NCBI RefSeq assembly: GCF_031180965.1
Contig: NZ_JAPSLH010000030.1
Span: forward strand, 1 to 49,180
Length of the DNA: 49,180 nt
Origin: Chelativorans sp.
GTDB taxonomy: Bacteria > Pseudomonadota > Alphaproteobacteria > Rhizobiales > Rhizobiaceae
Direction of reading: 5' to 3'
This document shows positions 28,149-38,617 of this stretch, piece by piece. The position numbers were made by a program, and so were the translations under genes. Within the stretch, counting starts at the first letter, position 1, and the number at the start of each line of letters is the position of its first letter. The notes under the pieces were generated by a model. That model did no database searches. It was not told the origin of the DNA and worked only from the letters and a program-made list of their open reading frames with translations.

Positions 28149-29408
28149 ATGAAGACCAGTCGTCGTGTTTTTCTGAGTGGGGCCGGAGCCGCCGCCGCGG
28201 CGGCTTTCGCGGGTTCCGCCAGCGCGCAGACCGCATTCGACGCCGTGATCAATGCCCCGCGCCGGGGTGCCTGGGATGACCAGTTCGACGCCGAGGTGAG
28301 CAGCGGCGGGGGCAGGGTCTCGTCAACCCTGCCTGTGTTGAGCATGGAAACGGCAAGCTATGTCGAGCGCGCCATAGCCAGCTACTCGAACATCGTCGCG
28401 AGCGGCGGTTGGCCGACCCTCCCTGCTGCCAAAGAGCTGAAGCTCGGCGTTGTCGATCCGGATGTTGAACTTCTGCGCCGCCGCCTGATGGTCTCGGGCG
28501 ACCTTTCGCCGCGCGCAGGGATGTCTCCGGCCTTCGATTCCTATGTCGACGAGGCCCTCAAGCGCTTCCAGGCGCGCCACGGCCTTCCTTCGGACGGGGT
28601 GACGGGGCGCTATACCTACAATTCGCTCAACGTCTCCGCGCCGGTTCGGCTCGGCCAGCTTCAGACGAATCTCGGCCGCCTGCGCGAGCTGACTGCCAAG
28701 CCGCTCGGCCACCGCTTCGTCATGGTCAACATTCCGGCAGCGCAAATCGAGGCGGTCGAGAATGGCCGCGTCGTGCTGCGGCATAATGCGGTTGTCGGCA
28801 AGATCGACCGGCAGACGCCGGTCCTCAGCTCGAACATCAACGAGATCATCCTCAATCCCTACTGGAATGCGCCGGTCTCCATTGTCCGCAAGGACATTAT
28901 TCCGCTCATGCGGAAGGACCCGAACTACCTGACCAACAATAATATCCGCATGATCGCCCCTGACGGCAGCGAGATCGATCCGCTGACGGTGGACTGGTCG
29001 ACGGAGGAGGCGGCGAAGTACCGCTTCCGCCAGGATCCGGGCAAGATCAACGCCATGGCTTCGGTGAAGATCAACTTCCCGAACGAGCATGCGGTCTATA
29101 TGCACGACACGCCGCAGCAGAATCTCTTCCGCGACCAGGAGCGCTTCCATTCCTCCGGCTGCGTGCGCGTGCAGAACGTGCGCGATCTGGTGAACTGGCT
29201 GCTGCGCGATACTCCGGGCTGGGACCGCCGTCAGATCGAGACCACGATCCAGACGCAGGAAGACGTACACATCAACCTGGCCGAGCCGGTGCCGGTTCAT
29301 TTCGTCTATGTCTCCGCATGGTCGACCGGCGACGGCGTCGTGCATTTCCGCGACGACATCTATGGCTTCGATGGGGCGGCGGAACTGCAGATCACAAGCT
29401 CGATCTGA
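28149..29408 (+). CDS. ldtP: L,D-transpeptidase LdtP, Tat-exported
   Basis: The 419-residue protein starts MKTSRRVFLSGAGAAAAAAF, a twin-arginine signal with an Ala-rich core and cleavage after ASA. A peptidoglycan-binding helix bundle follows (residues about 130-160, ALKRFQARHGLPSDGVTGRY), then the YkuD catalytic domain with RFHSSGCVRV: His334 and nucleophile Cys338. These enzymes make 3-3 cross-links or attach proteins to peptidoglycan in the periplasm. A clean terminator follows. Regulation by the adjacent LdtR is expected from work on Liberibacter homologues. Confidence 0.92.
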   Translation: MKTSRRVFLSGAGAAAAAAFAGSASAQTAFDAVINAPRRGAWDDQFDAEVSSGGGRVSSTLPVLSMETASYVERAIASYSNIVASGGWPTLPAAKELKLGVVDPDVELLRRRLMVSGDLSPRAGMSPAFDSYVDEALKRFQARHGLPSDGVTGRYTYNSLNVSAPVRLGQLQTNLGRLRELTAKPLGHRFVMVNIPAAQIEAVENGRVVLRHNAVVGKIDRQTPVLSSNINEIILNPYWNAPVSIVRKDIIPLMRKDPNYLTNNNIRMIAPDGSEIDPLTVDWSTEEAAKYRFRQDPGKINAMASVKINFPNEHAVYMHDTPQQNLFRDQERFHSSGCVRVQNVRDLVNWLLRDTPGWDRRQIETTIQTQEDVHINLAEPVPVHFVYVSAWSTGDGVVHFRDDIYGFDGAAELQITSSI

Positions 29409-29434
29409 TCCCGCCGCTCTCGGGACAGATTTCC

Positions 29435-29460
29435 AAAAGGCCGCCCCGGGCGGCCTTTTT
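29435..29460 (+). terminator. Rho-independent terminator after ldtP
   Basis: AAAGGCCGCC, short loop CCG, GGCGGCCTTTTT: ten pairs then a T run. It begins 27 bases after the ldtP stop. Confidence 0.9.
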
Positions 29461-29595
29461 CATTGTCCGCGCCGTTGACGCGCGGCATCTCGTCCCAAGA
29501 TGTGGCACCTTGCCGAAAAAATTCCGCAAGACATGGTGAGCGCTGCCGAAAAGTGATATTGCGCGTGCTCCCACGAACTGGAAGGGTGACCTGCC

Positions 29596-30909
29596 ATGGC
29601 ACAAGCGTCCGCCGCCGCAGCCGAGACGGAAAGCTTTTTCTCGCGGCCGCTCGAGGAGGCCGATCCCGAGCTCTTCACGGCGATTCGCAACGAGCTCGGC
29701 CGGCAACGCCACGAGATCGAGCTGATCGCATCGGAAAACATCGTTTCGCGCGCAGTTCTCGAAGCGCAGGGGACCGTGCTCACGAACAAATATGCCGAAG
29801 GTTATCCGGGCAAGCGGTACTATGGCGGCTGCCAGTTCGTCGATGTCGTCGAGGACCTGGCCATCGCGCGGGCGAAAAAGCTCTTCCACTGCGAATACGC
29901 CAATGTGCAGCCCCATTCCGGCAGCCAGATGAACCAGGCGGTGTTTCTCGCGCTGCTTCAGCCGGGCGACACCTTTATGGGCCTCGATCTCAATTCCGGC
30001 GGCCATCTCACCCACGGCTCGCCTGTGAACATGTCCGGAAAATGGTTCAAGGTGGTCTCCTACGGCGTGCGCCGCGACGACCACCTGCTCGACATGGACG
30101 AGGTCGAGCGGCTTGCGCACGAGCAGAAGCCAAGGCTCATTCTGGCCGGCGGCACGGCCTATTCGCGCATCTGGGACTGGAAGCGCTTCCGCGAGATTGC
30201 CGACAGCGTCGGCGCTTATCTGATGGTGGACATGGCCCACATCGCCGGCCTGGTTGCAGGCGGCGCCCATCCGTCGCCGCTGCCGTATGCCCATGTGGTC
30301 ACCACCACCACGCACAAGTCGCTGCGCGGCCCGCGCGGCGGCATGATCCTCACCAATGACGCGGAGATCGCAAAGAAGGTGAATTCCGCCGTCTTCCCCG
30401 GCCTCCAGGGCGGACCTCTGATGCATGTCATCGCCGCCAAGGCGGTGGCTTTGGGCGAGGCACTGCAGCCCGAATTCAAGGCCTATGCTCACCAGGTGGT
30501 GACGAATGCCCGGGCGCTTGCCGCAAGCCTCAAGGAGACGGGGCTGGAAATCATCTCCGGCGGCACGGATAACCACCTGATGCTGGTGGATCTGCGGCCG
30601 AAGAATGCGACGGGCAAGCGCGCCGAAGCCGCGCTCGGCCGCGCCAACATCACCTGCAACAAGAACGGCATACCCTTCGACCCGGAAAAGCCCTTCGTCA
30701 CCTCCGGCATAAGGCTCGGCACGCCGGCCGGTACGACGCGCGGCTTTGGCGTGGCGGAATTCGGCCAAATCGGGGAGCTGATTGCCGAAGTGCTGGACGG
30801 ATTGAGGGCAGCCAATTCCGATGATGGAAATGTCGCCGTCGAGGAAGCGGTCAAGAAGAAGGTCATGGCGCTGACGGAACGCTTTCCGCTCTATCCCCAT
30901 CTGGGCTAG
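29596..30909 (+). CDS. glyA: Serine hydroxymethyltransferase
   Basis: The 437-residue PLP enzyme interconverts serine and glycine, loading one-carbon units on tetrahydrofolate. Seen: [34 protein letters not shown] and the cofactor lysine in [14 protein letters not shown] (Lys241). ATG 29596 gives [15 protein letters not shown]. The next gene, nrdR, starts 37 bases after its stop, as is usual in alphaproteobacteria. Confidence 0.96.
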   Translation: MAQASAAAAETESFFSRPLEEADPELFTAIRNELGRQRHEIELIASENIVSRAVLEAQGTVLTNKYAEGYPGKRYYGGCQFVDVVEDLAIARAKKLFHCEYANVQPHSGSQMNQAVFLALLQPGDTFMGLDLNSGGHLTHGSPVNMSGKWFKVVSYGVRRDDHLLDMDEVERLAHEQKPRLILAGGTAYSRIWDWKRFREIADSVGAYLMVDMAHIAGLVAGGAHPSPLPYAHVVTTTTHKSLRGPRGGMILTNDAEIAKKVNSAVFPGLQGGPLMHVIAAKAVALGEALQPEFKAYAHQVVTNARALAASLKETGLEIISGGTDNHLMLVDLRPKNATGKRAEAALGRANITCNKNGIPFDPEKPFVTSGIRLGTPAGTTRGFGVAEFGQIGELIAEVLDGLRAANSDDGNVAVEEAVKKKVMALTERFPLYPHLG

Positions 30910-30946
30910 GGAATGAAGCTGCGATTCCCGCAAGCGAAGGCTTCAG

Positions 30947-31411
30947 ATGCGCTGTCCCTACTGCCAGTCCGAAGACACCCAGGTTAAGGACTCGCGGCCG
31001 GCCGAGGATGGCGCCGCCATCCGCCGCCGCCGCGCCTGTCCCGTCTGCGGCGGCCGCTTCACGACCTTCGAGCGCGTGCAGTTGCGTGATCTCGTCGTGG
31101 TGAAACGCTCCGGCCGGAAAGTGCCCTTCGACCGTGACAAACTGCACCGCTCCTTCGAGATAGCCTTGAGGAAGCGCAACGTCGATCCGGAGCGGGTGGA
31201 ACGGGCGGTGACCGGCATTGTCCGCCAGCTCGAAAATTCCGGCGAGGGCGAGGTTAGCGCCGGCGAGATCGGGCTCCTCGTGATGGAAGCGCTGAAGTCG
31301 CTCGACGATGTCGCCTATGTCCGCTACGCCTCCGTCTACCGCAACTTCCGCGAGGCGAAGGACTTTCAGGATGTGCTGGGCGAGCTCAGGGGCGAGCCGG
31401 AGGCAGACTAG
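30947..31411 (+). CDS. nrdR: Transcriptional repressor NrdR
   Basis: The 154-residue repressor of ribonucleotide reductase genes has an N-terminal zinc ribbon ([18 protein letters not shown] ... [13 protein letters not shown]) and an ATP-cone ([19 protein letters not shown]) that senses dATP/ATP. It binds NrdR boxes in front of nrd operons; none is visible in this window. It lies between glyA and ribD in conserved order. Confidence 0.96.
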   Translation: MRCPYCQSEDTQVKDSRPAEDGAAIRRRRACPVCGGRFTTFERVQLRDLVVVKRSGRKVPFDRDKLHRSFEIALRKRNVDPERVERAVTGIVRQLENSGEGEVSAGEIGLLVMEALKSLDDVAYVRYASVYRNFREAKDFQDVLGELRGEPEAD

Positions 31412-31487
31412 GCAGGGTAGGGATCATGGCGTGCTTTGCTGTCAGCCGGTTCACCCTCTGTCCGGCTTGGCTCGGGTATAGCAGGCG

Positions 31488-32597
31488 ATGCCATTCTCCC
31501 CAGAAATGGACCGCCGCTTCATGGCAGCGGCAATCCGTCTTTCGCGCCGCCATCTGGGCCTCACCGGCACGAATCCTTCAGTGGCCACCTTGATCGTGCG
31601 TGACGACGGGGCGGCGCCGTCGATTGTCGGGCGAGCCGTGACGGCCGTCGGCGGGCGCCCCCATGCTGAGCCGCAGGCGCTGCAAGAGGCGGGCGATCTG
31701 GCGCGTGGTGCCACAGCCTATGTGACCCTCGAACCCTGCGCCCATCACGGCCGCACGCCGCCTTGCGCCGAGGCGCTGATCGCGGCGGGCATCGCGCGTG
31801 TCGTTGGTGCGGTCAGCGACCCGGACCCGCGCGTGAGCGGCAAGGGCTATGCGATGCTGCGCGCAGCCGACATCGAGGTGGTCGAGAATCTGTTGGCTGC
31901 CGAGGCGGCCGATCTCCTCAAAGGCTATTTGACTCGTTCTACGAAGAAGCGTCCCGAAGTCACTCTCAAGCTTGCGCTTTCGGCGGACGGGAAGATCGGC
32001 GTGCAAGGCCAGGGGCAGGTGCGGATCACGGAGGAGATCGCGCGGGCCCAGGTGCATCTCATGCGCGCCGAGGCCGATGCGATCCTGGTCGGCATCGGCA
32101 CAGCGCTTGCCGATAACCCATCGCTTACCTGCCGCCTGCCGGGCCTGGAGGCTCGCTCGCCGACGCGCATTGTGCTGGACCGATACCTGCGGCTGCCGGA
32201 AAACTCCGAACTGGCGCGTGGGGCCCGGCAGGTGCCGCTGCTCGTCACGGCCGCAAGCGATGTCAGCGGGCAGCGCCGTCAGGCGCTTGCGGATGCCGGC
32301 GCCGACTTCCTGGCCGTGGAAGCCTTCGAAGGGCGCATCGCCCTTCCGGAGCTTCTCGAGGATTTGGCCGCCCGGGGCATTTCCACGCTTCTGGTGGAAG
32401 GCGGCGCCTTCACCGCGGCCGAGTTCCTGGGCGAGAATCTGGTGGACCGCCTCTGCCTCTTTGTCGGCGCGCGGGAAATCGGCGCAGCCGGCATTGCGTC
32501 GCCCGTCGATCCCGGTCATGTGCCATCCGCCTTCCGCAAGCTGCGCGAGGCTCGTTTCGGCGATGATCTTTATCTCGAATTTGTGAGGGCGGACTGA
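31488..32597 (+). CDS. ribD: Bifunctional riboflavin deaminase/reductase RibD
   Basis: The 369-residue enzyme deaminates and then reduces the pyrimidine intermediate of riboflavin synthesis. The N-terminal deaminase domain has the zinc-site motifs HAEPQAL and PCAHHGRTPPC; the C-terminal reductase domain (from about residue 150) has RPEVTLKLALSADGKIG and STLLVEGGAFTAAEFL. Its last base overlaps ribE (TGATG). Confidence 0.95.
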   Translation: MPFSPEMDRRFMAAAIRLSRRHLGLTGTNPSVATLIVRDDGAAPSIVGRAVTAVGGRPHAEPQALQEAGDLARGATAYVTLEPCAHHGRTPPCAEALIAAGIARVVGAVSDPDPRVSGKGYAMLRAADIEVVENLLAAEAADLLKGYLTRSTKKRPEVTLKLALSADGKIGVQGQGQVRITEEIARAQVHLMRAEADAILVGIGTALADNPSLTCRLPGLEARSPTRIVLDRYLRLPENSELARGARQVPLLVTAASDVSGQRRQALADAGADFLAVEAFEGRIALPELLEDLAARGISTLLVEGGAFTAAEFLGENLVDRLCLFVGAREIGAAGIASPVDPGHVPSAFRKLREARFGDDLYLEFVRAD

Positions 32598-33211
32598 TGT
32601 TCACCGGCATCGTCACCGATATAGGCACGGTTCAGCGCATCGCGCCTCTGCCAAAAGGGCTGCGCCTCAGGATCGAGACAAACTACGATCCGGAGACGAT
32701 CGATATCGGCGCGTCCATCGCCTGCGCGGGCGTATGCCTCACCGTCGTGGCACTTCCAGACATCGGCTCGAACCAGCGCTGGTTCGAGGTCGAGGCATGG
32801 GACGAGGCACTTCAGCTCACGACGATAACGGACTGGCGGGAGTGCACGCGCGTCAACCTGGAGCGCTCCCTCAGGATCGGCGACGAGCTTGGCGGGCATA
32901 TCGTCTCGGGCCATGTCGACGGCAAGGCGCTCATCCTCGATCGGCAGGAGGAAGGAGAGGCAGTGCGGTTCGTCCTCGAAGCGCCCAAGGAACTTGCCAA
33001 GTTCATCGCGCCGAAAGGGTCTGTAGCGCTCGACGGCACTTCCCTGACCGTGAACCGCGTGGAAGGAAACCGCTTCGACGTGCTGCTGATCCACCACTCG
33101 CTTTCCGTGACCACCTGGGGCGAGCGTAAGGTGGGAGACCGGGTCAACCTCGAGGTCGATACCATGGCACGCTATGCCGCACGGCTCGCGGAGGCAGCGG
33201 CCGAGGGATGA
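32597..33211 (+). CDS. ribE: Riboflavin synthase, alpha chain
   Basis: The 204-residue enzyme turns two 6,7-dimethyl-8-ribityllumazine into riboflavin and a pyrimidine. The N-terminal MFTGIVTDIG, the SIACAGVCLTV region and the second barrel (GHIVSGHVDGKALILDRQ, APKGSVALDGTSLTVNRVEG) show the two-domain repeat. ATG 32597 overlaps the ribD stop. Its own stop is overlapped (ATGA) by a mini-ORF. Confidence 0.95.
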   Translation: MFTGIVTDIGTVQRIAPLPKGLRLRIETNYDPETIDIGASIACAGVCLTVVALPDIGSNQRWFEVEAWDEALQLTTITDWRECTRVNLERSLRIGDELGGHIVSGHVDGKALILDRQEEGEAVRFVLEAPKELAKFIAPKGSVALDGTSLTVNRVEGNRFDVLLIHHSLSVTTWGERKVGDRVNLEVDTMARYAARLAEAAAEG

Positions 33212-33345
33212 GCCTCGTCGACAATGAGCGGGCAAAACTCTTGGCCAAAGCGCTTGATCGCGCTGCAGTAGAAGAAATAACGGTCGGCTGCCTGCGATGC
33301 CCTGCGTGTGGCGCAAGGCAGTTCCTTCCATGTAGCGCTTGCTAA
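33208..33345 (+). CDS. Cys-rich mini-protein coupled to ribE
   Basis: ATG 33208 overlaps the ribE TGA as ATGA, and the frame runs 45 codons to TAA 33343. The product opens MSLVDNERAKLLAKALDRAA, a charged, helix-forming start, and ends with five cysteines in GCLRCPACGARQFLPCSAC (pairs CxxC and CxxC). That looks like a small zinc ribbon. GAGG lies about 16 bases upstream, so translation would depend on coupling. Other rhizobial small proteins share the NER-KL start but go on to hydrophobic sequence; this could be a decayed or frameshifted version. Reality of the gene is uncertain. Confidence 0.4.
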   Translation: MSLVDNERAKLLAKALDRAAVEEITVGCLRCPACGARQFLPCSAC

Positions 33346-33388
33346 GGAAAAAGCTTCGGCCTAAGTCACCCGGCAACCGGAGAGACTG

Positions 33389-33859
33389 ATGGCCATTTCC
33401 CCAAAACTCCTCATCGTCGAAGCGCGTTTTTACGACGACCTCGCCGATGGCCTGCTGGAGGACGCCAAGCGCGCGCTGGAAGAAGCCGGCGCGGTCTATG
33501 ACATCGTGACGGTGCCCGGCGCGCTGGAGATACCTGGAACGATTGCGATTGCCCATCAGGCCGGGCAGAAGGGCGGGCCTGCCTATGACGGCTTTGTCGC
33601 GCTCGGCTGCGTGATCCGCGGCGAGACCTATCATTTCGAGATCGTCGCCAATGAATCGGCGCGCGGCCTCATGGATCTCGCCGTCAGGCATGGCCTTGCA
33701 ATCGGCAACGGCATCCTGACCGTGGAAAACGAAGAACAGGCCTGGGCCCGGGTGAAGGGGCGCGAGGGGACCGGAACCGTCGAGAGTTTCGGCAAGGGGC
33801 GCGGCGCCGCGGAGGCAGCCCTGCGCATGATCGAACTCAAGCAACGCCTGGGAGCGTAA
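33389..33859 (+). CDS. ribH: 6,7-dimethyl-8-ribityllumazine synthase
   Basis: The 156-residue enzyme joins the RibD-derived pyrimidine and dihydroxybutanone phosphate. Seen: [20 protein letters not shown], the VPGALEIP loop, and the catalytic region [20 protein letters not shown] with the active-site His. GGAGAG lies five bases before ATG 33389. It is followed after 3 bases by nusB. Confidence 0.95.
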   Translation: MAISPKLLIVEARFYDDLADGLLEDAKRALEEAGAVYDIVTVPGALEIPGTIAIAHQAGQKGGPAYDGFVALGCVIRGETYHFEIVANESARGLMDLAVRHGLAIGNGILTVENEEQAWARVKGREGTGTVESFGKGRGAAEAALRMIELKQRLGA

Positions 33860-33862
33860 GCC

Positions 33863-34366
33863 TTGGCCACTCCTGCCGAATCCGACCGCGACACGTTCCG
33901 CCCCGCCAACAAGCGGGGAGCGGCGCGCCTTGCCGCCGTGCAGGCGCTCTATCAGATGGACGTGGCCGGCACGGGTCTCCTGGAGACGACGGCGGAATAT
34001 GAGGGCTTCCGGCTCGGCAAGGAAATCGACGGGGTGGTCTATCGCGAGGCGGACCCGCAATGGTTCCGCGCCATCCTTGCCGGCGTCGTCGAGGATCAGA
34101 AGCTCATCGACCCTGTGATCCGCCAGTCGCTCACGGACGATTGGCCGCTTTCGCGCCTCGATTCGACCCTGCGGGCCATTCTGCGCGCCGGCGTCTATGA
34201 GTTGACGCGCCGCGCTGACGTCCCGGTCGCTGTGGTGGTCTCTGAATATCTCGACATCGCTAAGGCTTTTTATGGCGAGGGGGAGGAGCCCAAGCTGGTC
34301 AATGCCGTGCTCGACCGTGTGGCGCGGCGGGTGCGTGGGGAGGGCAGGGGGCGCGATCCCTCGTGA
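33863..34366 (+). CDS. nusB: Transcription antitermination factor NusB
   Basis: The 167-residue RNA-binding protein acts with NusE in antitermination of rRNA operons. It has the family start [18 protein letters not shown] and the C-terminal [20 protein letters not shown] ... [11 protein letters not shown]. The start is TTG 33863 with GGAG eight bases upstream, 3 bases after ribH. Its TGA overlaps the GTG of the next gene. Confidence 0.95.
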   Translation: MATPAESDRDTFRPANKRGAARLAAVQALYQMDVAGTGLLETTAEYEGFRLGKEIDGVVYREADPQWFRAILAGVVEDQKLIDPVIRQSLTDDWPLSRLDSTLRAILRAGVYELTRRADVPVAVVVSEYLDIAKAFYGEGEEPKLVNAVLDRVARRVRGEGRGRDPS

Positions 34367-35577
34367 CGGAGGACGCCCTCTATCGTGAGGCGAAGCGCAC
34401 CGCGCTGATCCTGGCAGCCGCACAGGCGGTCATAGGGGCGTCCGCGCCGATCACCATCTCCATGGGCGGCCTTGCTGGCAGTTACCTGCTCGGCTCCGAC
34501 AAGGCGCTCGCCACCGCGCCGGTAACAGGCTTCAATCTGGGCGTCGCGCTCGCCACGCTGCCGGCGGCGATGCTTGTCGGGCTGCTGGGCCGGCGCAACG
34601 GCCTCATCTCCGGCACCGGTGTCACCGCATTGGGAGGTGCGGTCGCCGCCCTGGCGCTGCTATGGGCGAATTTCTGGCTGTTTGCGGCCGGACTGCTGCT
34701 GGTGGGCGGCGGCAACGCTTTTCTGCAGCAATACCGCTTTGCCGCCGCTGACAACGCGCCCGCTGACTTCAAGCCCCGCGCCATCTCCTGGGTGCTTGGA
34801 GGAGGGGTGGTCTCGGCCATCCTCGGACCGCAGGTCGCAATCCATACGCGCGAGCTTTTTGCTCCCGTCATGTTCGCCGGCTCCTTTGCCGCCATCATCG
34901 GCCTTGCGGCGTTCGGCGGCGTGATCCTGTCCTTCCTGCGCCTTCGTCGCGACGAAGCGCCGTCGAGCACCAGGGTCGACGACCAACCGGCGCGGCCGCT
35001 GACTGAGATCATTTCCCGGCCGCGCTTCGTCACGGCGCTTTTCTGCGGAATCAGCACCTTCGCTTTGATGAGCTTCGTCATGACCGGCGCGCCGCTCGCC
35101 ATGGTGGACTGCGGCTTCTCCCCCGATCAGGCAACCCTCGGCATTTCCTGGCACGTGCTGGCGATGTTCGCCCCGAGTTTTATCACCGGCAGCCTCATCG
35201 CGCGCTTTGGCCAGGAGAGAATCGTCGCCGCCGGGCTCGTCATCCTCATCGGCTGCGGACTAGTGGCGCTCTCCGGCATCGCCCTTTGGCAGTTCTGGCT
35301 GGCGCTGGTGCTTCTCGGCATCGGCTGGAACTTCGGTTTCATCGGCGCCACCGCCATGGTGGCGGAGTGCTATCGCCCGTCGGAAAAGAGCAAGGTGCAG
35401 GGCGTGCACGATTTCATGCTTTTCTCCACCGTCGCCTTCTCCTCGCTGATGTCGGGCCGGGTCTACAACGCCCATGGCTGGGACGTGCTCAACTGGATCA
35501 TTTTTCCGGTCGCCGGCTTCTGCCTTCTCATTCTCGGCATGCTGGCGCTGCGCCGGCGTCGGCTGCGCCCGGCCTGA
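34363..35577 (+). CDS. Major facilitator superfamily permease
   Basis: The 404-residue membrane protein has twelve hydrophobic helices, the intracellular loop [20 protein letters not shown] after helix 2 (an MFS A-like motif), and a Lys/Ser-rich loop after helix 10 ([17 protein letters not shown]). GTG 34363 overlaps the nusB stop (GTGA), so the two are coupled. The substrate cannot be inferred. Confidence 0.85.
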   Translation: MTEDALYREAKRTALILAAAQAVIGASAPITISMGGLAGSYLLGSDKALATAPVTGFNLGVALATLPAAMLVGLLGRRNGLISGTGVTALGGAVAALALLWANFWLFAAGLLLVGGGNAFLQQYRFAAADNAPADFKPRAISWVLGGGVVSAILGPQVAIHTRELFAPVMFAGSFAAIIGLAAFGGVILSFLRLRRDEAPSSTRVDDQPARPLTEIISRPRFVTALFCGISTFALMSFVMTGAPLAMVDCGFSPDQATLGISWHVLAMFAPSFITGSLIARFGQERIVAAGLVILIGCGLVALSGIALWQFWLALVLLGIGWNFGFIGATAMVAECYRPSEKSKVQGVHDFMLFSTVAFSSLMSGRVYNAHGWDVLNWIIFPVAGFCLLILGMLALRRRRLRPA

Positions 35578-35613
35578 GCTGCGGCGAAAATCGGGCTAAA
35601 TCCCAACAAAACC

Positions 35614-35642
35614 TTGACCTTCCCAAGCCTCTTTCGCATAAG
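35614..35642 (+). promoter_or_regulatory. Likely hppA promoter
   Basis: TTGACC (35614-35619), 17-base spacer, CATAAG (35637-35642), 94 bases before the hppA start. Downstream, GCCGCC-N9-GGCGGC followed by CTTTCTCT (35658-35686) makes a weak leader hairpin. Confidence 0.5.
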
Positions 35643-35735
35643 CCAACGCTTGAGGCTGCCGCCATACGTGCCGGCGGCCTTTCTCTAGGCCCGGGAGGGG
35701 TGTCCAGCGGGCCGAAATCAAGGGATACATCGGCA

Positions 35736-37874
35736 ATGACCATGCTTTACGTCGTCATCGCCTGCGGCCTGCTCTCTGTCCTCTATGCCATCTGGGCTAC
35801 GCAATCGGTGCTCGCCGCCGATCAGGGCAATGCGCGCATGCAGGAAATCGCCGGCGCCATTCGGGAGGGCGCACAGGCTTATCTGACCCGCCAGTACACC
35901 ACCATCGCCATCGTCGGCGTGATCGTATTCATTCTGGCCTGGTGGCTCTTGAACTCCGCCGCGGCCGTCGGATTCCTGATCGGTGCTGTCCTTTCGGGTG
36001 TGGCCGGATTCATCGGCATGCATGTCTCCGTCCGCGCCAATGTGCGCACGGCGCAGGCGGCCTCGAACAGCCTTTCGGCCGGTCTCGATATCGCCTTCAA
36101 GTCGGGCGCGATCACCGGCATGCTGGTTGCCGGCCTCGCGCTGCTCGGCGTTGCCGTCTATTACTGGGTGCTGATTGGGCCAATGGGCTATGCCCCGGCC
36201 GACCGGACGGTCATCGACGCGCTGGTGGCGCTCGGCTTCGGCGCCTCGCTCATCTCCATCTTCGCGCGCCTAGGGGGCGGCATCTTCACTAAGGGTGCCG
36301 ATGTCGGCGGGGATCTCGTGGGCAAGGTGGAGGCCGGCATTCCCGAGGACGACCCGCGCAACCCGGCCACCATCGCCGACAATGTGGGCGACAATGTCGG
36401 CGACTGCGCGGGCATGGCGGCGGACCTTTTCGAGACCTATGCGGTGACCGTTGTGGCCACCATGGTGCTCGGCGCCATCTTCTTCGCCGGCAGCGAAGTG
36501 CTCGCCAATGTGATGATCTATCCGCTTGCCATCTGCGGCGCCTGCATCATCACCTCCATCATCGGCACCTTCTTCGTGAAACTCGGCTCCAACAACTCGA
36601 TCATGGGTGCCCTCTACAAAGGCCTGATCGTGACCGGCCTGCTGACCATTCTGGGTGTCGGCGGCGCTACTTCGCTCACCATCGGATGGGGCGAGATCGG
36701 CACGGCCAACGGCATGGCGATCACCGGCACGAACCTGTTCATCTGCGGCCTGATCGGCCTCGTCGTGACGGGGCTCATCGTCGTGATCACCGAGTACTAC
36801 ACCGGGACGGGCAAGCGTCCGGTGAACTCGATCGCCCAGGCTTCCGTCACCGGCCACGGCACCAATGTCATCCAGGGCCTTGCCGTCTCTCTGGAATCGA
36901 CGGCGCTTCCCGCCATCGTCATCGTCGGCGGCATTCTGTCGACTTATCAGCTTGCCGGTTTGTTCGGCACGGCGATCGCCGTCACCACCATGCTCGGCCT
37001 TGCCGGGATGATCGTGGCGCTCGACGCCTTCGGTCCGGTGACGGACAATGCCGGCGGCATCGCAGAGATGTCAGGCATGCCGCCGGAGGTGCGCCATTCG
37101 ACCGACGCGCTCGACGCGGTCGGCAACACGACCAAGGCGGTGACCAAGGGCTACGCGATCGGCTCGGCCGGTCTCGGCGCGCTGGTGCTGTTTGCGGCCT
37201 ATTCCTACGATCTGGAGTTCTTCGCCGCCAATAGCGACCGGTTCCCCTACTTTGCCGATATGGGTGAGGTTTCCTTCTCGCTCTCCAACCCCTACGTGGT
37301 GGCGGGCCTGATCTTCGGCGGCCTCATCCCCTATCTGTTCGGCGGCATGGCGATGACAGCCGTCGGGCGCGCGGGAAGCGCGGTGGTGGAGGAGGTGCGC
37401 AGGCAGTTCCGCGAGAAGCCCGGCATCATGCAGGGGACGGAGCGTCCGGACTATGCCCGCGCGGTGGACATGCTGACCAGGGCCGCGATCCGGGAGATGA
37501 TCATCCCGTCGCTCCTGCCGGTGCTGGCGCCGCTCGTCGTTTATTTCGGCGTGCTGCTGATCTCCGGCTCCAAGGCGTCGGCCTTCGCCGCCCTCGGTGC
37601 GTCGCTGCTCGGCGTGATCATCAACGGCCTCTTCGTTGCCATCTCCATGACGTCCGGCGGCGGCGCGTGGGACAACGCCAAGAAGAGCTTCGAGGACGGC
37701 TTTGTCGACAGGGCCGGCGTCAGGCACATGAAGGGATCCGAGGCGCACAAGGCTTCGGTGACGGGCGACACGGTTGGTGACCCCTACAAGGACACGGCCG
37801 GCCCGGCCGTGAACCCTGCCATCAAGATTACCAACATCATGGCCCTGCTGCTGCTCGCCGTGCTCGCGCACTGA
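35736..37874 (+). CDS. hppA: Membrane-bound proton-translocating pyrophosphatase
   Basis: The 712-residue, about 16-helix pump hydrolyses pyrophosphate to move H+ across the membrane. Seen: the catalytic loop [20 protein letters not shown], then [18 protein letters not shown], and near the C-terminus [25 protein letters not shown] carries Lys467 where potassium-dependent enzymes have Ala, so this one should be potassium-independent. ATG 35736 gives [13 protein letters not shown]; the longer frame is only shadow within the MFS gene. Confidence 0.95.
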   Translation: MTMLYVVIACGLLSVLYAIWATQSVLAADQGNARMQEIAGAIREGAQAYLTRQYTTIAIVGVIVFILAWWLLNSAAAVGFLIGAVLSGVAGFIGMHVSVRANVRTAQAASNSLSAGLDIAFKSGAITGMLVAGLALLGVAVYYWVLIGPMGYAPADRTVIDALVALGFGASLISIFARLGGGIFTKGADVGGDLVGKVEAGIPEDDPRNPATIADNVGDNVGDCAGMAADLFETYAVTVVATMVLGAIFFAGSEVLANVMIYPLAICGACIITSIIGTFFVKLGSNNSIMGALYKGLIVTGLLTILGVGGATSLTIGWGEIGTANGMAITGTNLFICGLIGLVVTGLIVVITEYYTGTGKRPVNSIAQASVTGHGTNVIQGLAVSLESTALPAIVIVGGILSTYQLAGLFGTAIAVTTMLGLAGMIVALDAFGPVTDNAGGIAEMSGMPPEVRHSTDALDAVGNTTKAVTKGYAIGSAGLGALVLFAAYSYDLEFFAANSDRFPYFADMGEVSFSLSNPYVVAGLIFGGLIPYLFGGMAMTAVGRAGSAVVEEVRRQFREKPGIMQGTERPDYARAVDMLTRAAIREMIIPSLLPVLAPLVVYFGVLLISGSKASAFAALGASLLGVIINGLFVAISMTSGGGAWDNAKKSFEDGFVDRAGVRHMKGSEAHKASVTGDTVGDPYKDTAGPAVNPAIKITNIMALLLLAVLAH

Positions 37875-37891
37875 GATCAGACATTGCCAAG

Positions 37892-37924
37892 CAAAAAGGC
37901 CCGCGGAAACGCGGGCCTTTTTTG
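37892..37924 (+). terminator. Rho-independent terminator after hppA (bidirectional)
   Basis: AAAAAGGCCCGCG, GAAA tetraloop, CGCGGGCCTTTTTT, 18 bases past the hppA stop. A-rich and T-rich flanks make it work on both strands, also serving the convergent bamE gene. Confidence 0.93.
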
Positions 37925-37940
37925 TTCAGGCAGTTCGGCC

Positions 37941-38477
37941 CTACTGTCCGCCGCCGCCCGCTGCTCCCAGGGGATTGCCGAGCGGCGTACCCTTCGCCAC
38001 ACCGGAAATCATCTGCGCGATGAAATTCTGATCGCGTCCGCCGGTGGGCGTCGTGCGCGAGATGAAGTCGAACACCTTGCCGTCCTGGAGCCCGTAATGG
38101 GCGATCTGCCTTACCCGCTGGTCGGGCCCGAAATAGACGGCGAGGACCTGCTGGTCGACCAGTTTCGGGTTCATGAAGGCAGCGCCGCGCACGCGCTTTT
38201 GCGAAATATAATAGAAGACCTCGTTGTCGAAGGTCGCCGTGGTCGAGGGCGAGCCTAGCGCCAGCAGCACCTGCTCGCGGCTGGAGCCCACCGGCACCAG
38301 CTCCAGTGCCTGCGGATCGATGACATAGCCCTGGGTAAGCGTTTCCCGCGCGTTGAGCGTGGAGCCGACGCTGCCGCAGCCCGAGCTCGCTAGAGCCAGG
38401 CTGCCGACCGCGGCGGCGAGCACCAGCCTGCAGCCCTGGCTCCTATTGATTTTCACTACCCGCAACGACATCTCCAT
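37941..38477 (-). CDS. bamE: Outer membrane assembly lipoprotein BamE (SmpA/OmlA)
   Basis: The 178-residue protein has a signal with a lipoprotein-type end (LALASSGCGS), then the SmpA/OmlA fold: GYVIDPQALELVPVGSSREQ, VLLALGSPSTTATFDNEVFY and VFDFISRTTPTGG. It is a periplasm-facing lipoprotein of the beta-barrel assembly machine. The tail is Gly-rich (GNPLGAAGGGGQ). ATG 38477 is taken with GGGGA close upstream; ATG 38471 is possible. Divergent from the bc1 chaperone gene. Confidence 0.88.
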   Translation of the reverse strand: MEMSLRVVKINRSQGCRLVLAAAVGSLALASSGCGSVGSTLNARETLTQGYVIDPQALELVPVGSSREQVLLALGSPSTTATFDNEVFYYISQKRVRGAAFMNPKLVDQQVLAVYFGPDQRVRQIAHYGLQDGKVFDFISRTTPTGGRDQNFIAQMISGVAKGTPLGNPLGAAGGGGQ

Positions 38478-38617
38478 TGTTCCCCGAGCCCGACCGAGGG
38501 CAGGCCGCACCTTGCACAGGTCGGCAAAACCGGTAAACCAGCTTTCGCGCCGATGCAACTGGACCCCGGTCCTGCCCCGCGGAGGCGATCATCCCAGCCG
38601 AAGGAGGGCGCCCCTTC

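Noticed and set aside
33212-33388. FMN riboswitch before ribH
   Set aside because: I searched for the RFN element's conserved stem sequences and did not see them; the gap is mostly filled by the mini-ORF.
32570-34423. Antisense frame of 617 codons across ribE, ribH and nusB
   Set aside because: The plus strand holds three well-recognised genes. The antisense product has no domain or signal and no ribosome binding site.
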